Of a stretch of DNA of 34,429 nucleotides, positions 15,316 through 22,401 are shown one piece after another. Position 1 is the stretch's first letter; each line of letters opens with the position of its first letter. Position numbers and translations under genes: made by a program. The DNA is taken from contig JACPZP010000114.1 in assembly GCA_016195405.1 (NCBI GenBank), positions 1-34,429 on the forward strand, in the 5' to 3' direction. Under the pieces are notes generated by a model that saw nothing but the letters and a program-made list of their open reading frames with translations, did no database searches and was not told where the DNA came from. This DNA is from Planctomycetota bacterium (GTDB lineage Bacteria; Planctomycetota; Planctomycetia; Gemmatales; Gemmataceae).

Positions 15316-18213
15316 TCAATCATCGTTCACGATGGTGCCAAGCCCCTGGCTATCTAGGATCGTGGCATTAAAGGCGTTGGAAAGGTTTACGAAAAATGTC
15401 TCGTTGTTCTCGTGCGTGCGGTCGGCGATTACATATACGGTGACCGTCAGGCTCGTTTGCCCCGGCTGGAAAGTCAAGGTGCCGGAGTTAGTCAGATAAT
15501 CGCTTCCCGCGAGCGCGGTGCCGTCGCTCGTGCTGAATTGAACCGTGATAGTATCAGCGCTGGCGTTGCTTAGGCTTACAGTGAATGTGAACGAGGTATA
15601 TGCCCACGGCGGCTTGAAGCCCGGCCCGCTGCCTTCGTTTTGGGTCACGTCATTGATGGAGATGGTCGGCTGGCCATCGTCGTTGACGATGGTTCCCTGG
15701 CCCTGGCTGTCCGCGATCGTGGCGTTGGTAGGGTTGGTCAGGTTGACGAAGAATGTCTCGTTGGGTTCATAGGTCGTATCGCCCGTCACGCTGATCGTGA
15801 TGGTCTTGGAAGTCTCGCCCGGGCTGAAGGTGACCGTGCCGCTGGCCGAAGTGTAATCGCTGCCCGCGGTCGCCGTTCCGTTGGCCGTGGCGTAATCGAC
15901 CGTGATCGCCTGATAGCTTGCATTCGAGAGGCTCACGGTGAACACAAAGCTGGTGGTGCCGCTGTTGCCTTCGTTTTGGCTCACGTCGTTGATGGAAATA
16001 GTAGGCTGGCTGTCGTCGTTGACGATCGTCCCGGTGCCCTGGCTGTTGCTGATGGTGGCGTTGGTTGGATTGGAGAGATTGACCAAGAACGTCTCGTCGG
16101 GCTCGTATTTCGTGTCGCCCTTGACACTTACGATGATCGTCTTGCTCGTCTCTCCTGGCGCAAAAGTGACACTCCGGTTCGCAATCGTGTAATCGTTATC
16201 GGCAGTGGTGGCCGTGCTGTCGGCTGTTGCGTAATCGACGGTAACCGTTTGGTATGTCGCATTTGACAGGTTGATCGTGAAGACGAAGCTGGTATCACCG
16301 GAGTTGCCTTCGTTTTGGCTTGCCTCACCAATTATTATCGTTGGTCGAACGTAAACGTTAATGAGCATCTTGCGCAGGGAAGTGTCGGTGTCCAGTGCTC
16401 CCTCCGCGGTTCCGCCGTCGTCCTGCACCTGAAACCGGAAGCCTGCGAGCGGGACGCCGCCAACGTCTGTATCTGGGGTGAATACAAGCTGACCGGAGTT
16501 GATGTCGTTGACGCTTATGTAATCTCCCGGATTGACTGCAACGCCGTTACTGGTCAGGCTTCCGAAGCTTGGCAAGGTCGTAATCCTGACTGCTTGCAAG
16601 TTGTCGGGCGGCGAGTCGTCGGGATCGCTGAAGCCGAAGTCAGCAGCGCTAAAGACGTAGGGCGTGTTCTGCAATGTATTAACCGTGTTGTCTGTTCCTT
16701 GCGGAGGCTGGTTGACCATGGTGACATTTATGGTCATAGCGCGCGCAACAGGATCGGTGTCGCTGCCGCCGTTGAAGGTGCCGCCGTCGTCCTGCACCTT
16801 GAATTGGAAGGCGTCGTAGGGATCGCCCCCACTATCGACATCCGGCGTGTAGATCAGCAAGCCCTCTTCGATGTCGTAAGCGCTAACCAAGCTGCCAGCG
16901 CTCAGCGCGATGCCGTTGTCGGTTAATGTTCCTCCACTGGGAATTGAAGTAATCTGCACAAAACTGAGATTGTTCGGGGGATTGTCGTTGGGATCACTGA
17001 AGCCGAAGTCGACGGTGCTAAGAGGGTAGGGTGTGTTCTCCAGCGTGGTTACCGTGTTATCTGCACCATATGGCGCATGGTTTACCCAACTCGTTGGCAT
17101 GACGTTGATACTCATGCTCTTGGGGATCGGATCGAGGTTTTGGCCGCCATCGGATGTGTCTCCATCATCTTCCACTTGGAATGTGAAGTAGGCGTACGGG
17201 GCACCTGTGGCGTTTAGACCTGGTGTGAAGGCAAGTAAGCCGGAATTTATGTCGCTGGCGCTGACATAATCTCCCGCGCTTACCGGCATGCCGTTGTCTG
17301 TAAGGCTGCCCGCGGCGGGCAGCGAGGTGATTTTGACGGCAACAAAACTGTCCGGCGGATTCTCTGGATCGGTGAATCCAAAATCCGCGGCCGTGAAGAC
17401 GTAGGGAGTATTCTCCGGTGTAGTGACTGCGTTTGCGAAACCATTAGGTGGCCTGTTCGCGGCACGGACGGTGTCAAAGCCCCAACTCACACCTTGCCAT
17501 ACGACCTCTATGGGAAAGCCAAATCCGATTCTGATTTCTTGGACCAGGAACAGATCCGCATGCCACGTGATCGTGGTATCCCGAACATGTCGCTTTGGCA
17601 GGTCAAAAAAGCCCCTACCGTCCGCCGTGCCCCCAAACGCGTCATAAAACGGCGTAGGATCTCCCCCATTGTCAATAAAAGGCGTTCCCGACGGTTGCGT
17701 CGAAACAGGAGCGTTAGTGGTGACAAATTGGACCCAATGAACGCTTTGCGGCGTGGGATCCCTGCCTGTTGCATTATATTGAAGAAACAACGACTGCGCC
17801 ACCGAGGGTGGTCGGGCACCTGGGACGAGCCGGCTTGGGCCAAGCGCTTCGGCGCTCTCGACCTTTAGCGAATTGTCTTCGAGAATCTGCTGCGCACGCA
17901 CCCATGCAAAGATTCCCCAACTTCCAGTCAACAGATTCCACTCGGTTTCAGTAGGGGTGCTGATGGCAGAAAATGTTGCGGGGGAGGACTCAGCAAGCTG
18001 AAGCCGACCGTTGGCACTGCGGTACGCATCCGAAACCGTAACTATATCAGGTCGAAGCCGGAAGCCGTCATGAGGTTGGTTGTCCGCGACGCCTGCCACG
18101 GCGAACGGCTCTCCCGTCGAATACACCAAGTACGCAGGTACGGACCGGTCCTCGAGCTGGTCGAAACAGGGCCGAAAAACAAAACGACTTCGCCTTCTGA
18201 CGGAATTGGCCAT
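15316..18213 (-). CDS. Secreted cadherin-like (CSPG-type) / Calx-beta repeat protein
   Basis: A protein of 965 residues. The N-terminus carries the planctomycete signature FRPCFDQLEDRSVPA (13-27), found on many exported giant proteins of this phylum instead of an ordinary signal peptide. A unique domain (about 28-253) is followed by three cadherin-like CSPG-type repeats (254-373, 380-500, 503-622), each with NTPY...DFGF.DP and TDNG or TSNG, then three Calx-beta domains (624-734, 737-846, 849-965) that each begin PTI.I...QNEG and end GTIVNDD. These folds bind calcium and mediate adhesion. The protein stops exactly at the end of the last Calx-beta domain, with no dockerin, membrane anchor or sorting tail. 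AAGGATGG (reverse) precedes the chosen ATG; the longer frame to 18327 would overlap the upstream gene's end. Confidence 0.85.
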   Translation of the reverse strand: MANSVRRRSRFVFRPCFDQLEDRSVPAYLVYSTGEPFAVAGVADNQPHDGFRLRPDIVTVSDAYRSANGRLQLAESSPATFSAISTPTETEWNLLTGSWGIFAWVRAQQILEDNSLKVESAEALGPSRLVPGARPPSVAQSLFLQYNATGRDPTPQSVHWVQFVTTNAPVSTQPSGTPFIDNGGDPTPFYDAFGGTADGRGFFDLPKRHVRDTTITWHADLFLVQEIRIGFGFPIEVVWQGVSWGFDTVRAANRPPNGFANAVTTPENTPYVFTAADFGFTDPENPPDSFVAVKITSLPAAGSLTDNGMPVSAGDYVSASDINSGLLAFTPGLNATGAPYAYFTFQVEDDGDTSDGGQNLDPIPKSMSINVMPTSWVNHAPYGADNTVTTLENTPYPLSTVDFGFSDPNDNPPNNLSFVQITSIPSGGTLTDNGIALSAGSLVSAYDIEEGLLIYTPDVDSGGDPYDAFQFKVQDDGGTFNGGSDTDPVARAMTINVTMVNQPPQGTDNTVNTLQNTPYVFSAADFGFSDPDDSPPDNLQAVRITTLPSFGSLTSNGVAVNPGDYISVNDINSGQLVFTPDTDVGGVPLAGFRFQVQDDGGTAEGALDTDTSLRKMLINVYVRPTIIIGEASQNEGNSGDTSFVFTINLSNATYQTVTVDYATADSTATTADNDYTIANRSVTFAPGETSKTIIVSVKGDTKYEPDETFLVNLSNPTNATISNSQGTGTIVNDDSQPTISINDVSQNEGNSGTTSFVFTVSLSNASYQAITVDYATANGTATAGSDYTSASGTVTFSPGETSKTITISVTGDTTYEPNETFFVNLTNPTNATIADSQGQGTIVNDDGQPTISINDVTQNEGSGPGFKPPWAYTSFTFTVSLSNASADTITVQFSTSDGTALAGSDYLTNSGTLTFQPGQTSLTVTVYVIADRTHENNETFFVNLSNAFNATILDSQGLGTIVNDD

Positions 18214-18283
18214 TTGCCATCCTTTCCCATGAAGAACGAGTATTCGAGTCGCCGACAGGATTGGTTTGCACTCGGCAGCCCAC

Positions 18284-19552
18284 TTACTGCTGGAGTTGAA
18301 TCCGGACCGAGTCGATGGTGCAATCACCTGACCACCCTTCGGGGTCTCCTTTTTCGCGTTGCGGTCTTGTCAATTCCCGTATGAGCGGGTTAGCCGCCAC
18401 GCCGTACGAAAATCTCACGTGGTACTTCCCGGGTAGCAAAGGTCCAAAAACGTCCACCGTCCCAGTTCCGTCCCAGTACATCAGTCCTCTCCCGCGGGGA
18501 TCACGTATCCAACAAAGCTCTGCCTTTCGACAAATTGAATAAGACGCTTTTTTTGGAAGCAAAATCGGCCCTGTCAGGACGGTGTGATCACGGCCGCCGC
18601 TGGACAACATGCGCTTTCCCTCCGAATTCAGAATTGATAATGAGAATGAGTCGAACGTGGTGAAAACGCGGGCCTTATTGGTTAGATTGGTAATCTGGAG
18701 TTGAATCTCGATTGGCGTACTTGTGGCGTTATTATCGATCCTCCAATTGGACTGCGCGACGGCAACAAACATCGCGTCATTCTCCGTTACCGGTTTCGAC
18801 GCCTCAATCCGGAAGACACCCTGTGGCACGGCTCCAAAGCGAGTCGCGCTCTCAATACGTCCCCGCGTTGTACCCTCGAGTAAGTCCACCCGAACGTCCC
18901 CGGTGTCAATTTCGCCTTTCCAGCGCGACGCGTTTGGGATATCTTCGTTTGTTTCTTCGGGAGATACGGAACACCAGAAGCTAAGCTTATAGCATCCGCG
19001 GCTAAGGGGTCCGAAGATTGTTCGTGTGCCGCTTCCGTCGTAAAAGACTAACTCTGGCTCTCCGGTAGCTCCCCAGCGCAACTCTGCACGTCTGCCCAGG
19101 GCAAAACTTGTCGCCGGGGGAATTACGACGGCCCCTGTTGAGCCTTTTGGCTCGCCGGACTTCGAAGATTTGACCCGCTGTCCATCTAGGCCCACTAGTT
19201 TGAGGCCGAAATGTTTTGACGTGGGGAATACAAGATCTTTCTCGCCGACGTTTGTGATGCGAAGCTGAAGATCGACTGGAGACACCATCGACATAGGGCC
19301 GGATTTTGGCGCCTTCCAGTCGGCCTGTGCGACGGCCACAAATTCCGCACCGCTTGCCCTCACGGGCTTGCTCTCGGTAATTCGAATCAGTTCAGTGAAC
19401 GATTTCAAGAACTTCTCAAGTGGCCCACCATTGTCTTTGTCGTAGCGTTTCAAATACTCTTGTGCCCGCGATTGGGAACTGTCCACGAGGGATAAAAATG
19501 CGAACAACACCGAAAAAGTGAACCGCGAAACCTGCCTGTTCAAAATTTGCAC
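18284..19552 (-). CDS. Exported protein with internally duplicated unknown domain
   Basis: A 422-residue protein that I do not recognise. Residues 1-30 form a signal peptide (FTFSVLFAFLSLVDSSQSRA). The rest is two copies of one domain of about 170 residues (56-225 and 247-420). Both begin RI.ESKPV or RIEASKPV, then FVAVAQ..W, a beta-strand block LQL.ITN, later R.AEL.W, a YDGSGT/WDGTGT.T/V.FGPL strand, and a closing strand (DVRVDLLE, SVRIQLQQ). The pattern suggests an all-beta, Ig-like secreted domain. The start is a GTG at 19552; a TTG three codons later has a better-placed AAGGTG. The Calx-beta gene follows after 70 bases on the same strand, so the two probably form a surface-protein operon. 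Confidence 0.7.
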   Translation of the reverse strand: MQILNRQVSRFTFSVLFAFLSLVDSSQSRAQEYLKRYDKDNGGPLEKFLKSFTELIRITESKPVRASGAEFVAVAQADWKAPKSGPMSMVSPVDLQLRITNVGEKDLVFPTSKHFGLKLVGLDGQRVKSSKSGEPKGSTGAVVIPPATSFALGRRAELRWGATGEPELVFYDGSGTRTIFGPLSRGCYKLSFWCSVSPEETNEDIPNASRWKGEIDTGDVRVDLLEGTTRGRIESATRFGAVPQGVFRIEASKPVTENDAMFVAVAQSNWRIDNNATSTPIEIQLQITNLTNKARVFTTFDSFSLSILNSEGKRMLSSGGRDHTVLTGPILLPKKASYSICRKAELCWIRDPRGRGLMYWDGTGTVDVFGPLLPGKYHVRFSYGVAANPLIRELTRPQREKGDPEGWSGDCTIDSVRIQLQQ

Positions 19553-19702
19553 CTTTTTGAGTGGACCTGACTATTGGACCGGTTGATTTCAAGAGCCGCT
19601 GACGGGAAACGCACTCCTAATTCAACTTTCGACGCCGCGCGACATTATGGGTCATGTGCGGGTCTGTGTCAAGCACCGACAGAAAGAAAAAGAAGACATA
19701 AG

Positions 19703-20453
19703 GGGACGCGGACCGTTTCCTATGGCTCCTTCTTTCTCGGCCGGCCTTGCCTGCGCAACGTGTATTCCAATCCCAGCTTCTTGGTCGTGCGCGCTTGCCA
19801 GCTTTCCGAACCGAACGGCTGGCCGCGCGTCAGCGAACGACGCAGCGCTTCCAGTTCCGCTTGGCTCTGCGCACGGTTGACCCGGGCGAGCCAATCGCGC
19901 GGCATCGGCACGGGCCAGGCGTGAAGCAAGCGGCGAATCGGATCCGCATCGCCGCCCAGACGATGCGCCAGACTGGACCAGCGCCAAGCTTCCGCGCGTT
20001 TCACCAAGTTGGCGCGCAGGGCGTTGCGTTCGACGTAGCGCAGCACCGAATAGAGGTGGTTATTCTCCTCGATTGGAAACGCCTTGAAGCGACCCTGGTA
20101 GAGATGGCCGCTGCCTGCGGTGTGGTAATGCGCGTGCCAGCGCTGCGTGTGGGTGTGGGTCAGCCAACGCAGAAACGCGGTAAGCTCTTCGTCGCGCCGG
20201 GGCCAAAGGACGAAATGCCAATGGTTAGGCATGAGGCAATAGGCTAAAATGCGCGTCGCGTGCTTGTGCATCGCCTCCACGAGAACGCGTTCGAAGGCGC
20301 GATAGTCTTCGTCCTTTTGAAACAGCGGCAGCCGGGCGACGGCGCGATTGAGGGCATGATAGACGTAACCGCCCGGAGCGGATCGGGCATGACGGGGCAT
20401 CGAGAGATTCTAGGCGGCAACGGAGTGGGCGTCCAGAAAACGGTCCGCGTCCC
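19703..20453. mobile_element. RAYT unit bounded by 16-bp inverted repeats
   Basis: GGGACGCGGACCGTTT (19703-19718) and its exact reverse complement (20438-20453) enclose a single gene, the RAYT. The left arm ends one base before the RAYT stop codon; the right arm lies 38 bases upstream of its start. This is the usual arrangement of REP-associated tyrosine transposases and their palindromic substrates. No target-site duplication is expected for this class, and none is obvious. Confidence 0.75.
19720..20400 (-). CDS. REP-associated tyrosine transposase (RAYT, Y1_Tnp family)
   Basis: A 226-residue single-domain transposase of the IS200/IS605 Y1 superfamily. The HUH motif is H60-W-H62 in CLMPNHWHFVLWP; the probable nucleophile is Y122 in LRYVERNALRA, followed by the WRWSSLAH block. 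The C-terminus ends in the basic tail GRPRKKEP typical of RAYTs, so the protein is complete. RAYTs bind and nick short palindromic REP sequences and are domesticated single-copy genes in many genomes. It sits between the reverse-strand surface-protein pair and the forward DUF58 cluster. No strong ribosome binding site is visible before the ATG. It is a candidate for mobilising the 16-bp repeats around it; whether it acts on the other repeats in this window is unknown. Confidence 0.9.
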   Translation of the reverse strand: MPRHARSAPGGYVYHALNRAVARLPLFQKDEDYRAFERVLVEAMHKHATRILAYCLMPNHWHFVLWPRRDEELTAFLRWLTHTHTQRWHAHYHTAGSGHLYQGRFKAFPIEENNHLYSVLRYVERNALRANLVKRAEAWRWSSLAHRLGGDADPIRRLLHAWPVPMPRDWLARVNRAQSQAELEALRRSLTRGQPFGSESWQARTTKKLGLEYTLRRQGRPRKKEP

Positions 20454-20581
20454 ATTTTTGTGCCCGTCGTGGATCGGTTGTTGCAGGCGGTTCCGAAGAA
20501 CCAAGCGGCGTGACGGGAAATTGAAAAATGACAATTGACAAATTCAAGTTTTCCAAACCGTTCTCGCCAAGAGGAATTCCC

Positions 20582-20956
20582 ATGACGCCCGAAGAACTCG
20601 CGGATCGTTTGCTGACGTTTGCGGCCCGTGTTGGAAAACTCGTCGATGCCTTGCCTGATACACGATTGGGGAGGCACATTGCCGGTCAGCTTGTTCGTTG
20701 TGGGACGTCTCCTGCGCCAAATTACGAAGAAGGATGCGCTGCCGAAAGCCGAGCGGACTTCGTTCACAAATTGAAAGTTGTTCTCAAGGAGTTGCGAGAG
20801 TCGCGATCGTGGCTCCGATTGATCATGAAGTGTGAGCTGCTTCCGACCGCACGCGTGTCGGACCTTCACGATGAATCGTGTCCGTTGTGCAACATCATCG
20901 GCCAATCGATTGTTACGACCAAGGGTCTCAACAAGACTGACGAGAAAGGCGGCTAG
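20582..20956 (+). CDS. Four-helix-bundle protein (S23 / 23S rRNA intervening-sequence protein family)
   Basis: A 124-residue protein of the family first described from 23S rRNA intervening sequences and structurally like the Avd accessory protein of diversity-generating retroelements. Helix 1 reads PEELADRLLTFAARVGKLVDALP, then TRLGRHIAGQLVRCGTSPAPNYEEGCAAESRADFVHKLKVVLKELRESRSWLRLI, which matches the family's conserved G..i..QL.RsgtS...Ny.Ea..a.S..dF..Kl.ia..E..Es..WL. The fold assembles as a pentamer in known members; its role is unclear, possibly nucleic-acid binding. AGAGGA about eight bases before this ATG, and family length, favour it over the in-frame ATG at 20528, which lies within the repeat region. 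No reverse transcriptase or variable repeat is present, so this is not a retroelement. Confidence 0.85.
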   Translation: MTPEELADRLLTFAARVGKLVDALPDTRLGRHIAGQLVRCGTSPAPNYEEGCAAESRADFVHKLKVVLKELRESRSWLRLIMKCELLPTARVSDLHDESCPLCNIIGQSIVTTKGLNKTDEKGG

Positions 20957-20990
20957 CTCGCGCGCGGTTACCGGAAGTAGTTCCGCACGG

Positions 20991-21028
20991 GTCAATTGGA
21001 AATTGTCAATTTGCAATTGTCAATTTTC
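20991..21028. repeat. Three direct GTCAATT repeats, 14-bp period
   Basis: GTCAATT occurs at 20991, 21005 and 21019, exactly 14 bases apart, giving tandem units of the form AATTGTCAATTTKC. They overlap the right inverted arm of the four-helix cassette and lie immediately before the DUF58 start codon. Confidence 0.7.
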
Positions 21029-21039
21029 AATTTCCAACC

Positions 21040-21930
21040 ATGGCAAAGTATCTCCATCCCGACGTAATCGCCCGCGCCCAGGCCTTGGGTGTCAAGGCAC
21101 GCACCGTCGTCGAGGGTCTGCGCGTCGGCGATCATCGCAGCCCGTATCGCGGTTTTTCGGTCGAGTTCGTCCAGCATCGCGAATACGTTCCCGGCGACGA
21201 CATCCGCCACATCGACTGGAAAAGCTATGGCCGCAGCGAACGCTACACGATCAAGCAGTACGAGCAAGAGACTAACTTCGCCGCCCACATCCTGTTGGAC
21301 GCGAGCCGATCGATGCTCTACGGCGAAGGCGCGACCAACAAATTGGAGTATGGGAAAGTCCTGGCCGCATCCCTGGCCTATCTCGTGATTCATCAGCGCG
21401 ACAGCGCCAGTTTGTCGGTCTTCGACGCCGGCTGGCGCGACCGACTGCCGGCGAGCGGTCAACCCGGACACGTGCAGACCATCCTGCAGACGTTGGAGAG
21501 CGTTGAACCGCGCGAAAAAACCTCCATCGGGCCGCTTTTGCACGATTTGGCTCAACAAGTCACGCGGCGCGGTTTGGTATTCTTAATCTCGGATTGCTTC
21601 GACGAAGTGGACGCCCTTCTTGACGGTCTCCAGCACCTTCGTTTTCAGGGCCATGAGGTGACGGTGTTTCACGTACTCCATCCCGACGAAGTTGAGTTCC
21701 CCTTCAGCGGCATGATCAAGTTCGATGCCATGGAAGAAACCCTGAAGCTCCTGACGAGACCGCAGCTCATCCGCCCAGCCTATTTGCGCGCGCTGAAGAC
21801 GTATCTCAAGGAGTTCCAAACCGGCTGCGAACGAAACCGCTGCGACTACGTGCTGTTAAATACCCGCCGCCCATTAAGCGAAGCGCTTACCGAACACCTG
21901 GCGAGACGGCTGCGCGTGAGGGTTGTTTAA
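21040..21930 (+). CDS. DUF58 domain protein (MoxR-system partner)
   Basis: A DUF58 protein of 296 residues with the family hallmark REYVPGDDIRHIDWKSYGRSE (47-67) followed by a vWA-like fold whose metal site is D87-A-S89-R-S91 in LLDASRSM. DUF58 proteins normally act with a MoxR AAA+ ATPase and BatA/B-type VWA proteins in assembling or activating envelope complexes. It is entirely soluble here: no membrane segment is visible. The ATG follows the four-helix cassette's right repeat by four bases and has no recognisable Shine-Dalgarno, so translation may be leader-poor or inefficient. It is the first gene of a forward cluster that continues to 34,282. No moxR gene is found upstream, where one would be expected. 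Confidence 0.9.
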   Translation: MAKYLHPDVIARAQALGVKARTVVEGLRVGDHRSPYRGFSVEFVQHREYVPGDDIRHIDWKSYGRSERYTIKQYEQETNFAAHILLDASRSMLYGEGATNKLEYGKVLAASLAYLVIHQRDSASLSVFDAGWRDRLPASGQPGHVQTILQTLESVEPREKTSIGPLLHDLAQQVTRRGLVFLISDCFDEVDALLDGLQHLRFQGHEVTVFHVLHPDEVEFPFSGMIKFDAMEETLKLLTRPQLIRPAYLRALKTYLKEFQTGCERNRCDYVLLNTRRPLSEALTEHLARRLRVRVV

Positions 21931-22395
21931 CCACGGATTACACGGATAACACGGATAAGAAAGGAAGAGCAAACGGTCATGGCGGCAGATCTGATCCACA
22001 AAGAGCTGAGTGAATCAATCATCGGCGCCGCGATGAAGGTGCTCAACACGCTCAAACCGGGGCTTGATGAAAAGCTTTACGAGAACGCGTTGGTTATCGA
22101 GCTTCGCAAGCGTGGTCACAAGATAGAGCAACAAAAACACTTTCCCGTTCATTATGACGGGCAACTCGTTGGCGAATTGATTCCAGACGTTATCGTCGAC
22201 GACTTGGTCATTGTCGATCCAAAAGTCGCCTCGTGCTTCATTGAAACCCATCAAGCGCAGATGCTTGGTTATCTCAACATTACGGGACTGCGACTTGCTC
22301 TCTTACTGAATTTCAAGAATGCGAAACTCGAGGTGAAGCGCATCGTCCACTAACGCGCTTTCTCTCTTATCCGTGTTATCCGTGCAATCCGTGGT
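21930..22395. mobile_element. GxxExxY gene cassette bounded by 31-bp inverted repeats
   Basis: Bases 21930-21960 and 22365-22395 are reverse complements over 31 bases with one mismatch. Each arm is built of 9-bp units (CACGGATTA, CACGGATAA, CACGGATAA starting at 21932, 21941 and 21950). The left arm begins on the last base of the DUF58 stop codon and the right arm ends six bases before the BatA ATG, so the cassette fills the whole gap between two genes that normally adjoin. It encloses a single gene and no transposase. Confidence 0.75.
21979..22353 (+). CDS. GxxExxY protein (PD-(D/E)XK nuclease-like)
   Basis: A 124-residue protein named for its motif G28-x-x-E31-x-x-Y34 in PGLDEKLYENAL. The core keeps the PD-(D/E)XK nuclease pattern: D70 in LIPDVIV, then D80-P-K82 in IVDPKVA (most relatives have V-E-L-K), and Q92/Q94 in HQAQMLGYLNITG, with a final strand ALLLNF. 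This suggests a metal-dependent DNA- or RNA-cleaving fold, but activity is not established for the family as far as I know. AAAGGAAG stands upstream of the ATG inside the cassette, so the gene brings its own ribosome binding site. Its host cluster has no nuclease role, which supports the view that it is an inserted passenger. Confidence 0.88.
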   Translation: MAADLIHKELSESIIGAAMKVLNTLKPGLDEKLYENALVIELRKRGHKIEQQKHFPVHYDGQLVGELIPDVIVDDLVIVDPKVASCFIETHQAQMLGYLNITGLRLALLLNFKNAKLEVKRIVH

Positions 22396-22401
22396 CAAAG
22401 A

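Larger units (their letters stand above)
20516..21035. mobile_element. Four-helix-bundle gene cassette bounded by 21-bp inverted repeats
   Basis: Bases 20516-20536 (GGAAATTGAAAAATGACAATT with its last base omitted here reads GGAAATTGAAAAATGACAAT) and 21015-21035 are reverse complements with one mismatch. The cassette contains only the four-helix-bundle gene. Its right end lies four bases before the ATG of the DUF58 gene. The arms are much more AT-rich than the surrounding DNA. No transposase is inside, so movement would need an outside enzyme. Confidence 0.6.

Noticed and set aside
20516..21035. Diversity-generating retroelement, because the four-helix-bundle fold resembles Avd
   Set aside because: No reverse transcriptase, template repeat or variable-repeat gene is present in the window.
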